From Pseudoalteromonas sp. S16_S37 (GTDB taxonomy: Bacteria; Pseudomonadota; Gammaproteobacteria; Enterobacterales; Alteromonadaceae): a stretch of DNA of 64,000 nucleotides. Shown in pieces: positions 18,654-27,336 of this stretch; the stretch's first letter is position 1; each line of letters starts with the position of its first letter. A program made the translations under genes and the position numbers. The notes below the pieces were generated by a model that was not told the origin of the DNA, searched no databases, and saw nothing but the letters and a program-made list of their open reading frames with translations. The DNA is taken from assembly GCF_014694405.1 (NCBI RefSeq), contig NZ_JAAUWV010000009.1, forward strand, positions 1 through 64,000. The letters run 5' to 3'.

Positions 18654-19556
18654 TTGAAACAGGTTTTATTGGCAGTGAGTTTTATGCTGACATTACAGGC
18701 TAATGCCCAGTCATGTGAGCCTAAAAGTGTAGACTGCGTGGAAGTTGGACAATGGCAGTTTAGCGTGGCGGTTGGTGCTGGGGTGATGACTAACCCATTA
18801 GTTGGAGGAGATAATATTCCGCTGGTGGCCATTCCTTACATAAGCTACTACCGAGACCGATTTTTTTGGGATAACACCACCTTAGGTTACACCCTGAGCA
18901 ATGCACAGCATTTTGATATTAGCGTTGTTGTTGAACCTAATGCTGAGCAAGCCTATTTTGAGCGTTTTCATGTGCGTAATCTGATAGCTCCAGAAAGTTA
19001 TTTTGATGCCAGTGGAACCAAAGTTGACAGTGGCATTTTGCCAGATGGTACGTCGAGCGAAGGTGATTTATCCCCTACCACACCCACAATCAGCATAGAT
19101 GATATATCTAAACGCAAGTGGACTATAGATGGTGGGGTGCTAGCGCACTGGTACGTTAATGAAGACTCAAAATTTACATTCAGTTGGCTTAAAGACATCA
19201 AGGGCGTTTATGATGGTCAACATGCTACTTTATCTTATAGTCAACAACTTCCTCTCCCTAAACAATTACCCGCTAAATTGCAGCTCAAGTTTGGCGCTCA
19301 CTGGCAAAGCCGGCAGCTAGTTGATTACTACTATGGTCTGCGCAGCAGCGACAGTATGGACCTGCGGCTTTATTATCAAGGAAAAAGCGCCGTTTCTCCT
19401 TTTGTTGCTTTGGCATTTAATTATCGCTTGAGCGATAAGTGGCAGTTTAAAGTGAGTGCTAAACACAAATTTTTAGGCTCAGGTATAAGCGATAGCCCAT
19501 TACTTAAACACCACGCTACTAGTAGTGTATTTGTTGGGGGGCTATATGAATTTTAA
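18654..19556 (+). CDS. MipA/OmpV family outer membrane protein
   Basis: 300 residues from a TTG start with GGGAG seven bases upstream. The signal peptide (VLLAVSFMLTLQANA) precedes VGQWQFSVAVGAGVMTNPLVGGDNIPLVAIPYISYY, the typical MipA/OmpV opening, and the protein ends VGGLYEF, a C-terminal aromatic of an outer membrane barrel. Family members scaffold murein enzymes or are induced by envelope stress. It is first in a four-gene unit with DUF3019, an RstA-like regulator and an RstB-like kinase; the next gene starts inside its end. Confidence 0.9.
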   Translation: MKQVLLAVSFMLTLQANAQSCEPKSVDCVEVGQWQFSVAVGAGVMTNPLVGGDNIPLVAIPYISYYRDRFFWDNTTLGYTLSNAQHFDISVVVEPNAEQAYFERFHVRNLIAPESYFDASGTKVDSGILPDGTSSEGDLSPTTPTISIDDISKRKWTIDGGVLAHWYVNEDSKFTFSWLKDIKGVYDGQHATLSYSQQLPLPKQLPAKLQLKFGAHWQSRQLVDYYYGLRSSDSMDLRLYYQGKSAVSPFVALAFNYRLSDKWQFKVSAKHKFLGSGISDSPLLKHHATSSVFVGGLYEF

Positions 19557-19944
19557 AGCGTATTGTGTCGTTGCGCTGGCATGGGTAATGAGTTCAACAA
19601 AGCCGTTGGCTGCAGGGACGAGTTCAGGCCAAACCACATTAGAGATCAAACCAGTGACATGTATCGTTAGGCAGTTAGGAGAACTGTGCCAAATGACCAT
19701 AAAGTTACATTGGTTGAGTGCCACCCCGATAGATGCCTGTTTGTATCAAGAGCAGCTAAAATTACGCTGTTGGCAAACGAAGCAGCAAATCAGCGAACAA
19801 CTCGATATTTCCTTGCAAAAAAACATGAACTTTCGTTTGATTGATAGTAAAAATGTAGTGCTTGCCCAGCAAATCATTAATGTGAATGCCGCGGTGAGCC
19901 GTCAATATCGACGGAAACTAAAAACAGATTGGAGTATTTTTTGA
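19546..19944 (+). CDS. DUF3019 family exported protein
   Basis: I choose ATG 19546, preceded by GGGGGG, which gives 132 residues with a signal peptide (AYCVVALAWVMSSTKPLAA). The mature part has the Cys-rich beta pattern of DUF3019: PVTCIVRQLGELCQ, PIDACLY and LRCWQ, four cysteines that could form disulfides in the periplasm. DUF3019 genes commonly accompany OmpV-like proteins and an RstAB-type system. The start overlaps the mipA-like gene by 11 bases and the stop shares TGATG with the next start, so translation is coupled. Function unknown. Confidence 0.85.
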   Translation: MNFKAYCVVALAWVMSSTKPLAAGTSSGQTTLEIKPVTCIVRQLGELCQMTIKLHWLSATPIDACLYQEQLKLRCWQTKQQISEQLDISLQKNMNFRLIDSKNVVLAQQIINVNAAVSRQYRRKLKTDWSIF

Positions 19945-20633
19945 TGGCCCATGTGATGCTTGTTGAAGATGATATTCGTTTAGCGAACTTGACGTCACAG
20001 TTTTTGCAAAGCCATGGCTTTAAAGTGACTCAAGTTCATGATGGTGAACAAGCCTGCAAAGATATTGTGGCTGTGCAACCTGATGTGGTGATATTGGATA
20101 TTATGTTGCCCAATCGAGATGGGTTCAGTGTGTGTCGTCAAGTACGCCTTGATTATCAAGGCCCTATTTTATTTTTAACAGCGAAAGACAGTGATTTTGA
20201 CCAAGTTAGAGGGCTCGAAATAGGTGCTGATGATTATGTGATCAAGCCCGTTGAACCACATGTTTTATTAGCAAGACTCAATGCCTTACTGAGGCGCAAT
20301 AGCTCGGTGATCAGTACCGGTGAACAGCTCACCTTGGGGCAATTGAGCATTAACAAGGCCAGTCGTAAGGTAACACTGGATCAACAAGAGGTTGAATTAA
20401 CCAGTTATGAGTTTGACTTGCTATGGGCGTTAGCTAGCCGAGCTGGTGAAACACAAAGTCGTGAGTATATATACAAACACGTGGTTGGACGAGAATATGA
20501 TGGTCTTGATCGTAGTGTGGATGTGAGGATCTCTCGATTGCGCAAAAAGCTGCATGATAATTTGGAACAACCTGAGCGACTTATCACTGTATGGGGCAAA
20601 GGCTATTTGTGTTCTAAGTCTGCTTGGGGATAG
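19944..20633 (+). CDS. OmpR-family response regulator, RstA-like
   Basis: 229 residues from ATG 19944, which overlaps the DUF3019 stop (TGATG). GGAG lies nine bases upstream, and this start opens directly with the receiver domain (MAHVMLVEDD). The receiver has the acidic pair and phospho-acceptor Asp in VVILDIMLPNRDG and the Lys in VIKPVEP; a winged-helix DNA-binding domain occupies about residues 130-228, ending VWGKGYLCS. It pairs with the kinase seven bases downstream. Likely targets include its own operon, by analogy with similar systems. Confidence 0.9.
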   Translation: MAHVMLVEDDIRLANLTSQFLQSHGFKVTQVHDGEQACKDIVAVQPDVVILDIMLPNRDGFSVCRQVRLDYQGPILFLTAKDSDFDQVRGLEIGADDYVIKPVEPHVLLARLNALLRRNSSVISTGEQLTLGQLSINKASRKVTLDQQEVELTSYEFDLLWALASRAGETQSREYIYKHVVGREYDGLDRSVDVRISRLRKKLHDNLEQPERLITVWGKGYLCSKSAWG

Positions 20634-20640
20634 CGATTAA

Positions 20641-21870
20641 ATGATCCGTTTGTTGATCAGCTTATATTTGGTGGTGTTTTTAAGTATTATCGCCATCAAT
20701 CAAGGCAGTGAGTTAATTTGGCAGCATATCGCTTATCAAGAGCCTGATGATTTACGTCACGCATCACAAGTTGCCAAAAGTTTACAAGCAAGTTTGTCTG
20801 ACGACAAGCAGCTGCCACCGTCACTGACCCACTATACTATGGACGAAGTCGCTTGGTTAGCCGAGCAAAAGGCTAAGTTGCTGCGCGGTGACATTGTTAC
20901 CACTTATACCGAACAAAATCACGCGCTGTTATCGTTTTTATTAACAGGCACCGATACGGTAGTGCAACTGGGCCCGTTTAAGCCCGTCGAGCAAGTACTT
21001 ATTCCTAAATATCTACTGAAGTTGTGCTCTTTTATACTACTGGCATTGCTCCTTATGTTTTGGCTACGCCCCCTCTGGAGGGACTTAATGCAGTTTAAAT
21101 ATGTCACAGAGCAGCTCGCTAAAGGGCAACTGGATATCTGCATAGCGCCATCTCGTTTCTCGGCCATAGCGACATTAACGAGCCAATTCCAAACCATGGC
21201 GACCAAGGTCGCAAACTTAATGAACAATCAAAAGCATCTCGTTAATGCTGTGTCACATGAGTTACGTACACCACTTGCCAGGCTTAAATTTGCGTTAGCA
21301 ATGTTAGAGCCGCAAGCGCCTGAGTCGGTGTCTCAAATGTCGCAAGATGTGCAAGAAATGGAAGTATTAATTGATGAAATGCTCGGTTACGCGCGCTTAG
21401 AGATGGCACAAAATACCTTACAATTTGAGCCGTTTGATATTGTAGCGTTATTGGATGAGCAACTAACTAAACTCAACAGAACCTCCACCAAACAGATAGA
21501 GTTGGATTGTCCATATCAGGAATTATGTGTTACCGCAGAGCGCCACTATATGGCTCGCGTGCTACAAAATCTTTTGGGTAATGCAGATAAGTATGGTGAG
21601 AGTAAAATCTATGTGCAACTACAACAGACTCAAAACAATTTAAAGATAGTGGTAGGTGATGATGGTCAAGGGATAGCCGAGCATGAGCGCGCTAAAGTGT
21701 TTGAACCATTCTCAAGACTAGAAAAAAGCCGCAATAAAAGCTCTGGTGGATTTGGTTTAGGGTTAGCGATTGTTGCCAAGATCATATCCTGGCATGGCGG
21801 CCGATGCGAGATTGAAACTTCAAAATGGGGGGGGGCTCAGTTCGTGCTCTACTTGCCTTTTGCTAACTAA
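20641..21870 (+). CDS. Sensor histidine kinase, RstB-like
   Basis: 409 residues. Two membrane segments (about residues 3-18 and 127-145) bracket a periplasmic domain of roughly 105 residues; a HAMP linker, the dimerisation helix with phospho-acceptor His206 in VSHELRTPLARLKFAL and an HATPase domain (NLLGNADKYG, DDGQGI, GGFGLGLAI) follow. The kinase-box wording is close to E. coli RstB. It is last of the four-gene unit, whose outer membrane and DUF3019 proteins may be inputs or outputs of the signal. Cognate of the preceding regulator. Confidence 0.9.
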   Translation: MIRLLISLYLVVFLSIIAINQGSELIWQHIAYQEPDDLRHASQVAKSLQASLSDDKQLPPSLTHYTMDEVAWLAEQKAKLLRGDIVTTYTEQNHALLSFLLTGTDTVVQLGPFKPVEQVLIPKYLLKLCSFILLALLLMFWLRPLWRDLMQFKYVTEQLAKGQLDICIAPSRFSAIATLTSQFQTMATKVANLMNNQKHLVNAVSHELRTPLARLKFALAMLEPQAPESVSQMSQDVQEMEVLIDEMLGYARLEMAQNTLQFEPFDIVALLDEQLTKLNRTSTKQIELDCPYQELCVTAERHYMARVLQNLLGNADKYGESKIYVQLQQTQNNLKIVVGDDGQGIAEHERAKVFEPFSRLEKSRNKSSGGFGLGLAIVAKIISWHGGRCEIETSKWGGAQFVLYLPFAN

Positions 21871-21888
21871 CCTAAGCTTCGCATTTTC

Positions 21889-21926
21889 CTATTTCAAAAC
21901 GCTTATCCAAACCTGAAGCTAACCAA
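21889..21926 (+). repeat. Dispersed repeat, copy 2
   Basis: Aligns with 2332-2368 (TCAAARCGYTTATCYAAACC core). Here it lies in the short gap between the convergent RstB-like kinase and arfB. Confidence 0.5.
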
Positions 21927-21927
21927 G

Positions 21928-22341
21928 TTAAAACTTAATTTTGCCTCTAAGGTTTTTGGTTTGCCCACGTTTTACTTTGCTCTCTACTCGTTTTCGCTGT
22001 GAACTTTTAGTTGGTTTGGTTTCGCGTCGGGCTTTTTGGGTTTTGGTGGCATCCAATATCAGCGTTTTGAGCCTTTGCAACGCTTCTTCTTTGTTCATTT
22101 CTTGAGTGCGATGCGACTGTGCTTTGAGCACAATAACCCCGTCTTTGGTAATTCGGCTGTCGTTGAGGGCAAGTAAACGTCGCTTATAAAACTCCGGTAG
22201 CGCTGAGTTTTTGATATCAAATTTAAGATGTATGGCGCTGGATACTTTGTTGACGTTTTGACCGCCTGCACCTTGCGCTCTAATAGCGCTGAGTTCTATT
22301 TCCCAAGCTGCAATTTCGACATTGTTTGAAAGTCGTAACAT
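21928..22341 (-). CDS. arfB: Ribosome rescue peptidyl-tRNA hydrolase ArfB
   Basis: 137 residues with a release-factor-like domain: the GGQ motif lies near residues 26-28 in AQGAGGQNVNKVSSAIHLKF. The C terminus is a basic tail (RKRVESKVKRGQTKNLRGKIKF), which in ArfB (YaeJ) inserts into the empty mRNA channel of stalled ribosomes while GGQ releases the peptide. Length and tail match ArfB rather than RF1/RF2, which are much longer. It lies convergent to the kinase gene and downstream of the ABC ATPase gene, same strand, 139 bases apart. Confidence 0.93.
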   Translation of the reverse strand: MLRLSNNVEIAAWEIELSAIRAQGAGGQNVNKVSSAIHLKFDIKNSALPEFYKRRLLALNDSRITKDGVIVLKAQSHRTQEMNKEEALQRLKTLILDATKTQKARRETKPTKSSQRKRVESKVKRGQTKNLRGKIKF

Positions 22342-22480
22342 AGTGGCGGTTATACAAAGTAAAGATGGAGTGATTCTACCACAGCAAGAACAATCATAAA
22401 AATAGACGATGAGTTAACGTGTATGAGTAAGCTGTACGGCAGGCTAAAGCACCTGCCACTCAGAAAATAGGCTTGGTATG

Positions 22481-23176
22481 TTATGCGTAAGCGATGGCTT
22501 GTGGTGTGCGTTCACACTCATTGAGATAGCCATCTTTGATTTGTATTATTCTACTGGCCTGTTCGGCTTGTTCGTTATCATGGGTCACCATAATAATACT
22601 GGTCCCCTGCGCGTTGATATCCTTTAACAGCGACATGATGCCGTCCGCCATTTTTGAATCAAGATTGCCGGTTGGCTCATCGGCAAGAATAACCGAAGGC
22701 GACCCTGCGATTGCACGAGCAATCGCAACGCGTTGCTGTTGGCCGCCAGATAACTGTGATGGGTAGTGGTTTTTACGCCCAGCAAGACCAACCTGCTCTA
22801 AGGCTTGAATAATACGTGTGTTACGCTCGCTATGAGTAAACTTTCTATAGCGAAGTGGCATGTCAATGTTGTCATATAGATTCAGCTCTGGGATTAGATT
22901 AAAACTTTGAAAGATAAAGCCTATCTTTTCATTACGATACGCCGATTTTTGCTTATCTTTCATTTTTGACACGTCTTGACCATCTAACTCATACAAGCCT
23001 TCGCTGTGCTCTTCGAGTAACCCGGCAATGTTGAGAAAGGTTGTTTTACCTGAGCCTGAGGGGCCAATAACACTGACAAATTCACCTTGCTCTATAATCA
23101 AATCAAACGGTTGCAAAGCTTGAGTCTTAATGTTTTCTGTGTAAAACGCCTTTGCGAGTCTATGCATCTTTAACAT
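22481..23176 (-). CDS. ABC transporter ATPase, MacB/LolD-like subfamily
   Basis: 231-residue nucleotide-binding protein: Walker A GPSGSGKTT, Q-loop FIFQSFNLIPELN, signature LSGGQQQRVAIARAIA, Walker B VILADEPTGNLDS, and H-loop VTHD. The EPTGNLDS wording is typical of the MacB/LolD/FtsE subfamily that works with FtsX-type permeases. It sits 17 bases after the membrane-fusion adaptor, so the two are an operon. No permease gene follows: the next gene is arfB. A weak hairpin (GGCAGG/CCTGCC, 22438-22457) lies after the stop. Confidence 0.92.
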   Translation of the reverse strand: MLKMHRLAKAFYTENIKTQALQPFDLIIEQGEFVSVIGPSGSGKTTFLNIAGLLEEHSEGLYELDGQDVSKMKDKQKSAYRNEKIGFIFQSFNLIPELNLYDNIDMPLRYRKFTHSERNTRIIQALEQVGLAGRKNHYPSQLSGGQQQRVAIARAIAGSPSVILADEPTGNLDSKMADGIMSLLKDINAQGTSIIMVTHDNEQAEQASRIIQIKDGYLNECERTPQAIAYA

Positions 23177-23193
23177 TTATGTTGCCATCCCTG

Positions 23194-24474
23194 CTATTGT
23201 AAAATACGCACACGCGGTGCATCTTTAAAGATATTTGTGTCTGAGATCACCACGCGATCTCCCTGTTTGAGGCCTGAAACAACTTCTACCTGCGCTAGGC
23301 TGCGTGAGCCAAGTTCAATCGGTGTTTTTATGGCTTCTTCACCGTTGAGTACATAAGCAAATTGGCCATTATAAGAATTAACAAATTGCCCTCTGGGTAA
23401 AAAGGCAATATCACTTTTTTGCTCAAGGATAATACGGGTCGTGAGTCGCTGATTTTGTCTAAGCCCAGTTAACGAAGTATCTTTGAATCGGATCTTTCCG
23501 CTTACTGAACCTTGGGATATTTCAGGAGAAATAGCAACTAGCTCACCAGCGTATTGTGTATGATTCAGCGTGATCTGTGCTTCCATCCCCAATGCTAGGT
23601 CATCGGCATAGCTTTCGGGTATTTGTACTTCAAGTTCGTATTGGGTTAAGTCAACTACTCGTAATAATGCTTGGTTTTTTGTTACCGAGCTTTTTTGTTG
23701 CACGTTTAAGTTGCCGACGAGCCCCGTTACTGGAGATGTGATCTGCAATCCATCAACCTGGCGCTTTAACTCTGTGACTTTGACTTGTTGAGATTCAAGC
23801 TCTAATTCCCGAGTTTGGATCTCAAATTTTTGACTTTCTTTAAGTAGCGCGACTTCTTTTAGCACATGCTGATATTCTCTTTTTGCATTTTGTAAGTCGT
23901 CTTTGGCTTTTTGATAATCAATGTCGCTTATCACATTATTCTTTTTCGCATCTTCGGAGCGTCGCATCTCTCGCTGTGCTGCATTGAGTGCCACTTCAGC
24001 TTTACCTATTAAGTTATCTTGCTGGAGACTAGATTTTTTTACTTGAATTTTTTCTCGTTCGAGATGAGTTTGTAGTTTGGTTAAATTTGCAATTTCTTGA
24101 TTATACAAGCTCTTTAACTCTGGAGAGTCGATGATCGCCAGTGATTGCCCTTTTTCAACACTGTCACCTGCTTCAACAAGATAGGTAACTGTTCCTTGAG
24201 CTGGGCTATAAAGCACTGGGCGTCTCGCTGCTACAACTTTCCCTTGTAGCGAAAAATCTTTTACAAACAGGCCCTTTTCTACTTGTGCGACTCTAATTTT
24301 GTCCAAAGATATTGAGCTTGTGCCGCTAGTCCAATTGGCAAGCGCAGGCATAAGAATAAAATACAAAAATACCATAACCAGTAAGACAGACGTTGCTAGC
24401 CAAATACTTTTGGCCTTTGAAGGCTTGGTTTTTATTTGTGTATCTTGAGCGCTGGTATCTGATATATACGCCAT
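23194..24474 (-). CDS. HlyD/MacA-like periplasmic adaptor of an ABC efflux system
   Basis: 426 residues. An inner membrane anchor (SIWLATSVLLVMVFLYFILM, about residues 24-43), biotinyl-lipoyl halves (GTVTYLVEAGDSVEKGQSLAIIDSPE and the later ITSPVTGLVGNLNV), a long alpha-hairpin coiled coil (about residues 130-240) and beta-barrel/membrane-proximal domains make it a membrane-fusion adaptor. Such proteins link an ABC transporter to TolC. It is first of a two-gene operon with the ATPase; the permease expected third is absent here. Confidence 0.88.
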   Translation of the reverse strand: MAYISDTSAQDTQIKTKPSKAKSIWLATSVLLVMVFLYFILMPALANWTSGTSSISLDKIRVAQVEKGLFVKDFSLQGKVVAARRPVLYSPAQGTVTYLVEAGDSVEKGQSLAIIDSPELKSLYNQEIANLTKLQTHLEREKIQVKKSSLQQDNLIGKAEVALNAAQREMRRSEDAKKNNVISDIDYQKAKDDLQNAKREYQHVLKEVALLKESQKFEIQTRELELESQQVKVTELKRQVDGLQITSPVTGLVGNLNVQQKSSVTKNQALLRVVDLTQYELEVQIPESYADDLALGMEAQITLNHTQYAGELVAISPEISQGSVSGKIRFKDTSLTGLRQNQRLTTRIILEQKSDIAFLPRGQFVNSYNGQFAYVLNGEEAIKTPIELGSRSLAQVEVVSGLKQGDRVVISDTNIFKDAPRVRILQ

Positions 24475-24671
24475 ATGTAATCCCTTTTTACCATTTGACG
24501 GTCAAAAACTAAGAGTGGCTCGAACTTAACTTCATGTAAAAAAAGCAATCGAAAAAGTAGCTGGAAAGTTCTTAAACAAAAATACATTGTTTTTTATAAA
24601 ATGTCACCAAAGTTAATTTTTTGTATTTGTTTTTTGTGTTTACTTTAATCGGTATAGAAGGAGCTGTATGA

Positions 24672-25475
24672 TTAAACATCGCCTCCGTTTTTCTTGGTCA
24701 ACTCTAAGTACCTGCTTTCAATAAATTTCTTTTCTTTTGTTAGATGCTTTAATGCTTGTTTTGTTTGTTCAAGTTCTGCTTTTATTTCGTTAAGATCTGC
24801 GCCATCATTGGTATTATCTGCTTGTAATGACAATTGTTCTAACGCTTGATTTTGTTCCGCAATTTGCAGCTTGTAACTGTTGATAGCATCCATCATTTGG
24901 GTTCTTTCTCGTTCAAAATTCATTGTCATTTGTTGAATATTTCCCGTTGGTGCTCCCTGTGACTGAATGGCCTCATATTTCTCCTGCAGCTGCTGGTGTT
25001 CTTTTTGCAACGCTTCAATTTCATCATTTTGATTGTATAGTCGTTTTTTTGCTTGCTTGAGCATCCCTGTGCTTTTATCTAGATCACCTTTTAACTTTCT
25101 AATTAAGGTGTGAGATTGAATAAGCTTTTGATTTAGCGCTTTAATCGACGCTTCTTCTTTAGGGGTTATATGATCTTTAGTTGAACTTCTGATCTCGGCA
25201 AGTTGTTGCTCTAAGGTGTTTTGGATCTGGGAGAGCTGGGCGATTGTTTCGCTATTGTTATTAACGTAATTAAGCGCATTATCAACCGACTCCCGACAAA
25301 TGTTTAATATGTCTTCGCTTTGTACGTTTGGTTGTTGCTTGATCATACTGGTTGCAAAATGACGGAATTCTCGCAATATTAGCAATAGAATATAAAACCA
25401 AGCTGCTAGAATGATTAAGCCAAAGTTTATGGCTATATATTGAAAAACATCGGCGGATAGTTGAAAGCTCTGCAT
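24672..25475 (-). CDS. Membrane-anchored coiled-coil protein
   Basis: 267 residues of unknown family. One N-terminal membrane segment (INFGLIILAAWFYILLLIL, about residues 13-31) is followed by almost continuous coiled coil to the end, rich in Glu, Gln, Lys and Leu (LEQQLAEI, LKGDLDKSTGMLKQAKKRL, LQEKYEAIQ). There is no enzymatic motif. It is divergent from a response regulator gene 100 bases away, which may mean shared control. A scaffolding or tethering role is a guess. Confidence 0.7.
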   Translation of the reverse strand: MQSFQLSADVFQYIAINFGLIILAAWFYILLLILREFRHFATSMIKQQPNVQSEDILNICRESVDNALNYVNNNSETIAQLSQIQNTLEQQLAEIRSSTKDHITPKEEASIKALNQKLIQSHTLIRKLKGDLDKSTGMLKQAKKRLYNQNDEIEALQKEHQQLQEKYEAIQSQGAPTGNIQQMTMNFERERTQMMDAINSYKLQIAEQNQALEQLSLQADNTNDGADLNEIKAELEQTKQALKHLTKEKKFIESRYLELTKKNGGDV

Positions 25476-25575
25476 TGATTTATAACTTACTTCTGTTGAT
25501 ACTCTTCTTCAGTTTAGTGATGCATAAAAAATATGCCTATAATAAAAAACAAGTTTTTGTATAAAGTGGTCAAAT

Positions 25576-26469
25576 GTGAAGATATTAATTGTGGATGATA
25601 GCCAAGCGACGCTAGAAATTGTTAGGCGGGCATTACAGAACTTTGGTTATCGAAAGCTGTTCATCAGAAAAGCGAATAGCGTTAAGACTGCTTTGCGGGA
25701 AATTGGCAATTGGCAACCTGATATTGTGTTAACCGACTGGTATATGCCTGACATGTCTGGGCTTACTTTATTGCAAGCAATTAAAAAGCGACAACTCAAT
25801 ATGACGGTTGCGATGATCACCACGGTTGATGAAAAATCGCAGATAGATGAGGCTTTGCGCGCAGGTGCCCGATTTGTGCTTTCCAAACCGTTTTCAGATC
25901 AGCAGTTGCACGACCAACTTTTGCCTTTGGTTCAAGGCACTGAAGAAAGCCAAGTGATGCTTGAAGAAGTAGAGATAAATGGTGAACTGGCCCTGCCAAA
26001 GCTTGCTCAGCTTGAGCGTTTAATTCATAAGCATGTAGATAAAGATATGGTTATTCAGTCGATTAAACCACAGTACTTTGACGAAACTAAAGTGCCCTGT
26101 GTGATGGCGATGTATGAAGATCCTAACAATCAAAAAATACGTGCGGTTGGATTACTAGATGTTTACGCCACATGCATATTAGCAAGCAGCCACCATAAAA
26201 TAGACTCACAAGAAATTTATCAAGCAATCCATCAGAATATTCTTTCCAATGATATTTTAGAGTCGTGCCAGCAAACGCTAAATGCCACTGCGTTTGCATT
26301 TTTAGATAAGCGTACGCGCATGAGCCTGCGAGTTAAAGCGGTAAAGTTTATTGGCACGCCGTTTAAAAAGTTAGAGTCGTTGTACAATACGCCATTGGAC
26401 AGTCGCATCGACTTTAGCTGCCAGCGTGAAGGAATGGCGTTGGGTAAAGTATTGCTGGTAGGGTTTTAG
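25576..26469 (+). CDS. Response regulator with an uncharacterised C-terminal domain
   Basis: 297 residues from a GTG start. Receiver domain at residues 1-120: acidic pair in ILIVDDSQ, phospho-acceptor Asp in DIVLTDWYMPDMSG, and Lys in VLSKPFSD. The remaining roughly 165 residues (from about 130) form an alpha/beta domain I do not recognise, with VPCVMAMYEDPNN, AVGLLDVYATCILASS and a C-terminal GMALGKVLLVGF; the pattern loosely recalls CheX-like phosphatase folds. No DNA-binding or GGDEF/EAL motif is visible. Divergent from the membrane coiled-coil gene. Confidence 0.82.
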   Translation: MKILIVDDSQATLEIVRRALQNFGYRKLFIRKANSVKTALREIGNWQPDIVLTDWYMPDMSGLTLLQAIKKRQLNMTVAMITTVDEKSQIDEALRAGARFVLSKPFSDQQLHDQLLPLVQGTEESQVMLEEVEINGELALPKLAQLERLIHKHVDKDMVIQSIKPQYFDETKVPCVMAMYEDPNNQKIRAVGLLDVYATCILASSHHKIDSQEIYQAIHQNILSNDILESCQQTLNATAFAFLDKRTRMSLRVKAVKFIGTPFKKLESLYNTPLDSRIDFSCQREGMALGKVLLVGF

Positions 26470-26515
26470 CTAAAAGAGTGTTTTTGATTAATTAGAAAAG
26501 TTTAGCCTGCAGTTT

Positions 26516-26557
26516 CCACGAAGGAGCTCCGCCGAAGCTTTTAACTTTCCTTCGTGG
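26516..26557. terminator. Inverted repeat between convergent genes
   Basis: CCACGAAGGA (26516-26525) pairs exactly with TCCTTCGTGG (26548-26557) over a 22-base loop; flanking bases (TGCAGTTT and AGTTTACTGCA) extend the pairing imperfectly. It lies between the convergent regulator and lipoprotein genes. There is no T run, so a terminator role is uncertain. Confidence 0.5.
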
Positions 26558-26571
26558 TAGTTTACTGCAAT

Positions 26572-27327
26572 TTAGTTACCTTTTTGAACCTCTAGCTTCC
26601 AATTAACCTTCTGATAAACAGATTTTTCATGGAAGTTCGTCTCCCCTGTAGTTGGACTTACATAGTAATATATACCGCCAGAGAAACCGGCAGTACCAAC
26701 AGAGGTGAGTTGAGTGGGGAGCGCGTGCACGGCATCATCAGCATTTAAAAACACATGCTCTTCTGGGTAGGCATTTTTAAGAGAGGGTTCTGATAGTGTT
26801 TGTATCGTTTGGTTAATGATACGGCTCGCAATGGCTTTATGAGTTTCACCCTTGGCCCACCCTAAACTTTTGCCTGTTAGTAGGTCTAGTTCATCGCTAT
26901 GGCCTGCGTAAAATACTTCGTCGATGATAATTTCACCATTTTTTTCTAAACACCAATCAACAATAACAAAGCTGGCGTAACTCGCGTTTGTTATGACTTG
27001 TGAATAGCGATGAATTTTAGCATGAACATTCGCATGAACTTTCTCGTTATCAGCTGAGTTAGAAGTATTCTTCTTTAGTGTCTCTAAAATGACTTGTTGA
27101 ATGTTATTTCTATCCGTTTCGTCAAAACGGCCCCAATTAAATGCGCCATAAGACTCGTTGTCAGCTGAATTTTCATCGGCAATGATAGATACTGAATTTA
27201 CACTTGCATTAAAATTTGGAGCATTTGTTAGTAATGGGAACTCGGCTTTGCTCGCGGTACCAGTCACTGCACAACCCGTCAAAACTAACGAAACTAATAA
27301 ACTGAATAAGTATTTCACTAAGTACAC
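26572..27327 (-). CDS. Hypothetical lipoprotein
   Basis: 251 residues with a lipoprotein signal and lipobox LTGC (Cys19). The rest is a soluble domain without a motif I know: FNWGRFDETDRNNIQQVILETLKK, then SQVITNASYASFVIVDWCLEKNGEIIIDEVFYAG, suggesting a beta-rich fold like some outer-membrane-associated lipoproteins. The start codon follows ACTTAGTG without a strong ribosome site. A mosaic pseudogene lies just upstream on the same strand. Function unknown. Confidence 0.7.
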   Translation of the reverse strand: MYLVKYLFSLLVSLVLTGCAVTGTASKAEFPLLTNAPNFNASVNSVSIIADENSADNESYGAFNWGRFDETDRNNIQQVILETLKKNTSNSADNEKVHANVHAKIHRYSQVITNASYASFVIVDWCLEKNGEIIIDEVFYAGHSDELDLLTGKSLGWAKGETHKAIASRIINQTIQTLSEPSLKNAYPEEHVFLNADDAVHALPTQLTSVGTAGFSGGIYYYVSPTTGETNFHEKSVYQKVNWKLEVQKGN

Positions 27328-27336
27328 CTGTTTTAC

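Noticed and set aside
25081-25100. Repeat-like AGATCACCTTTTAACTTTCT in the coiled-coil gene
   Set aside because: Three mismatches in the defined positions and a different reading frame context; not counted.
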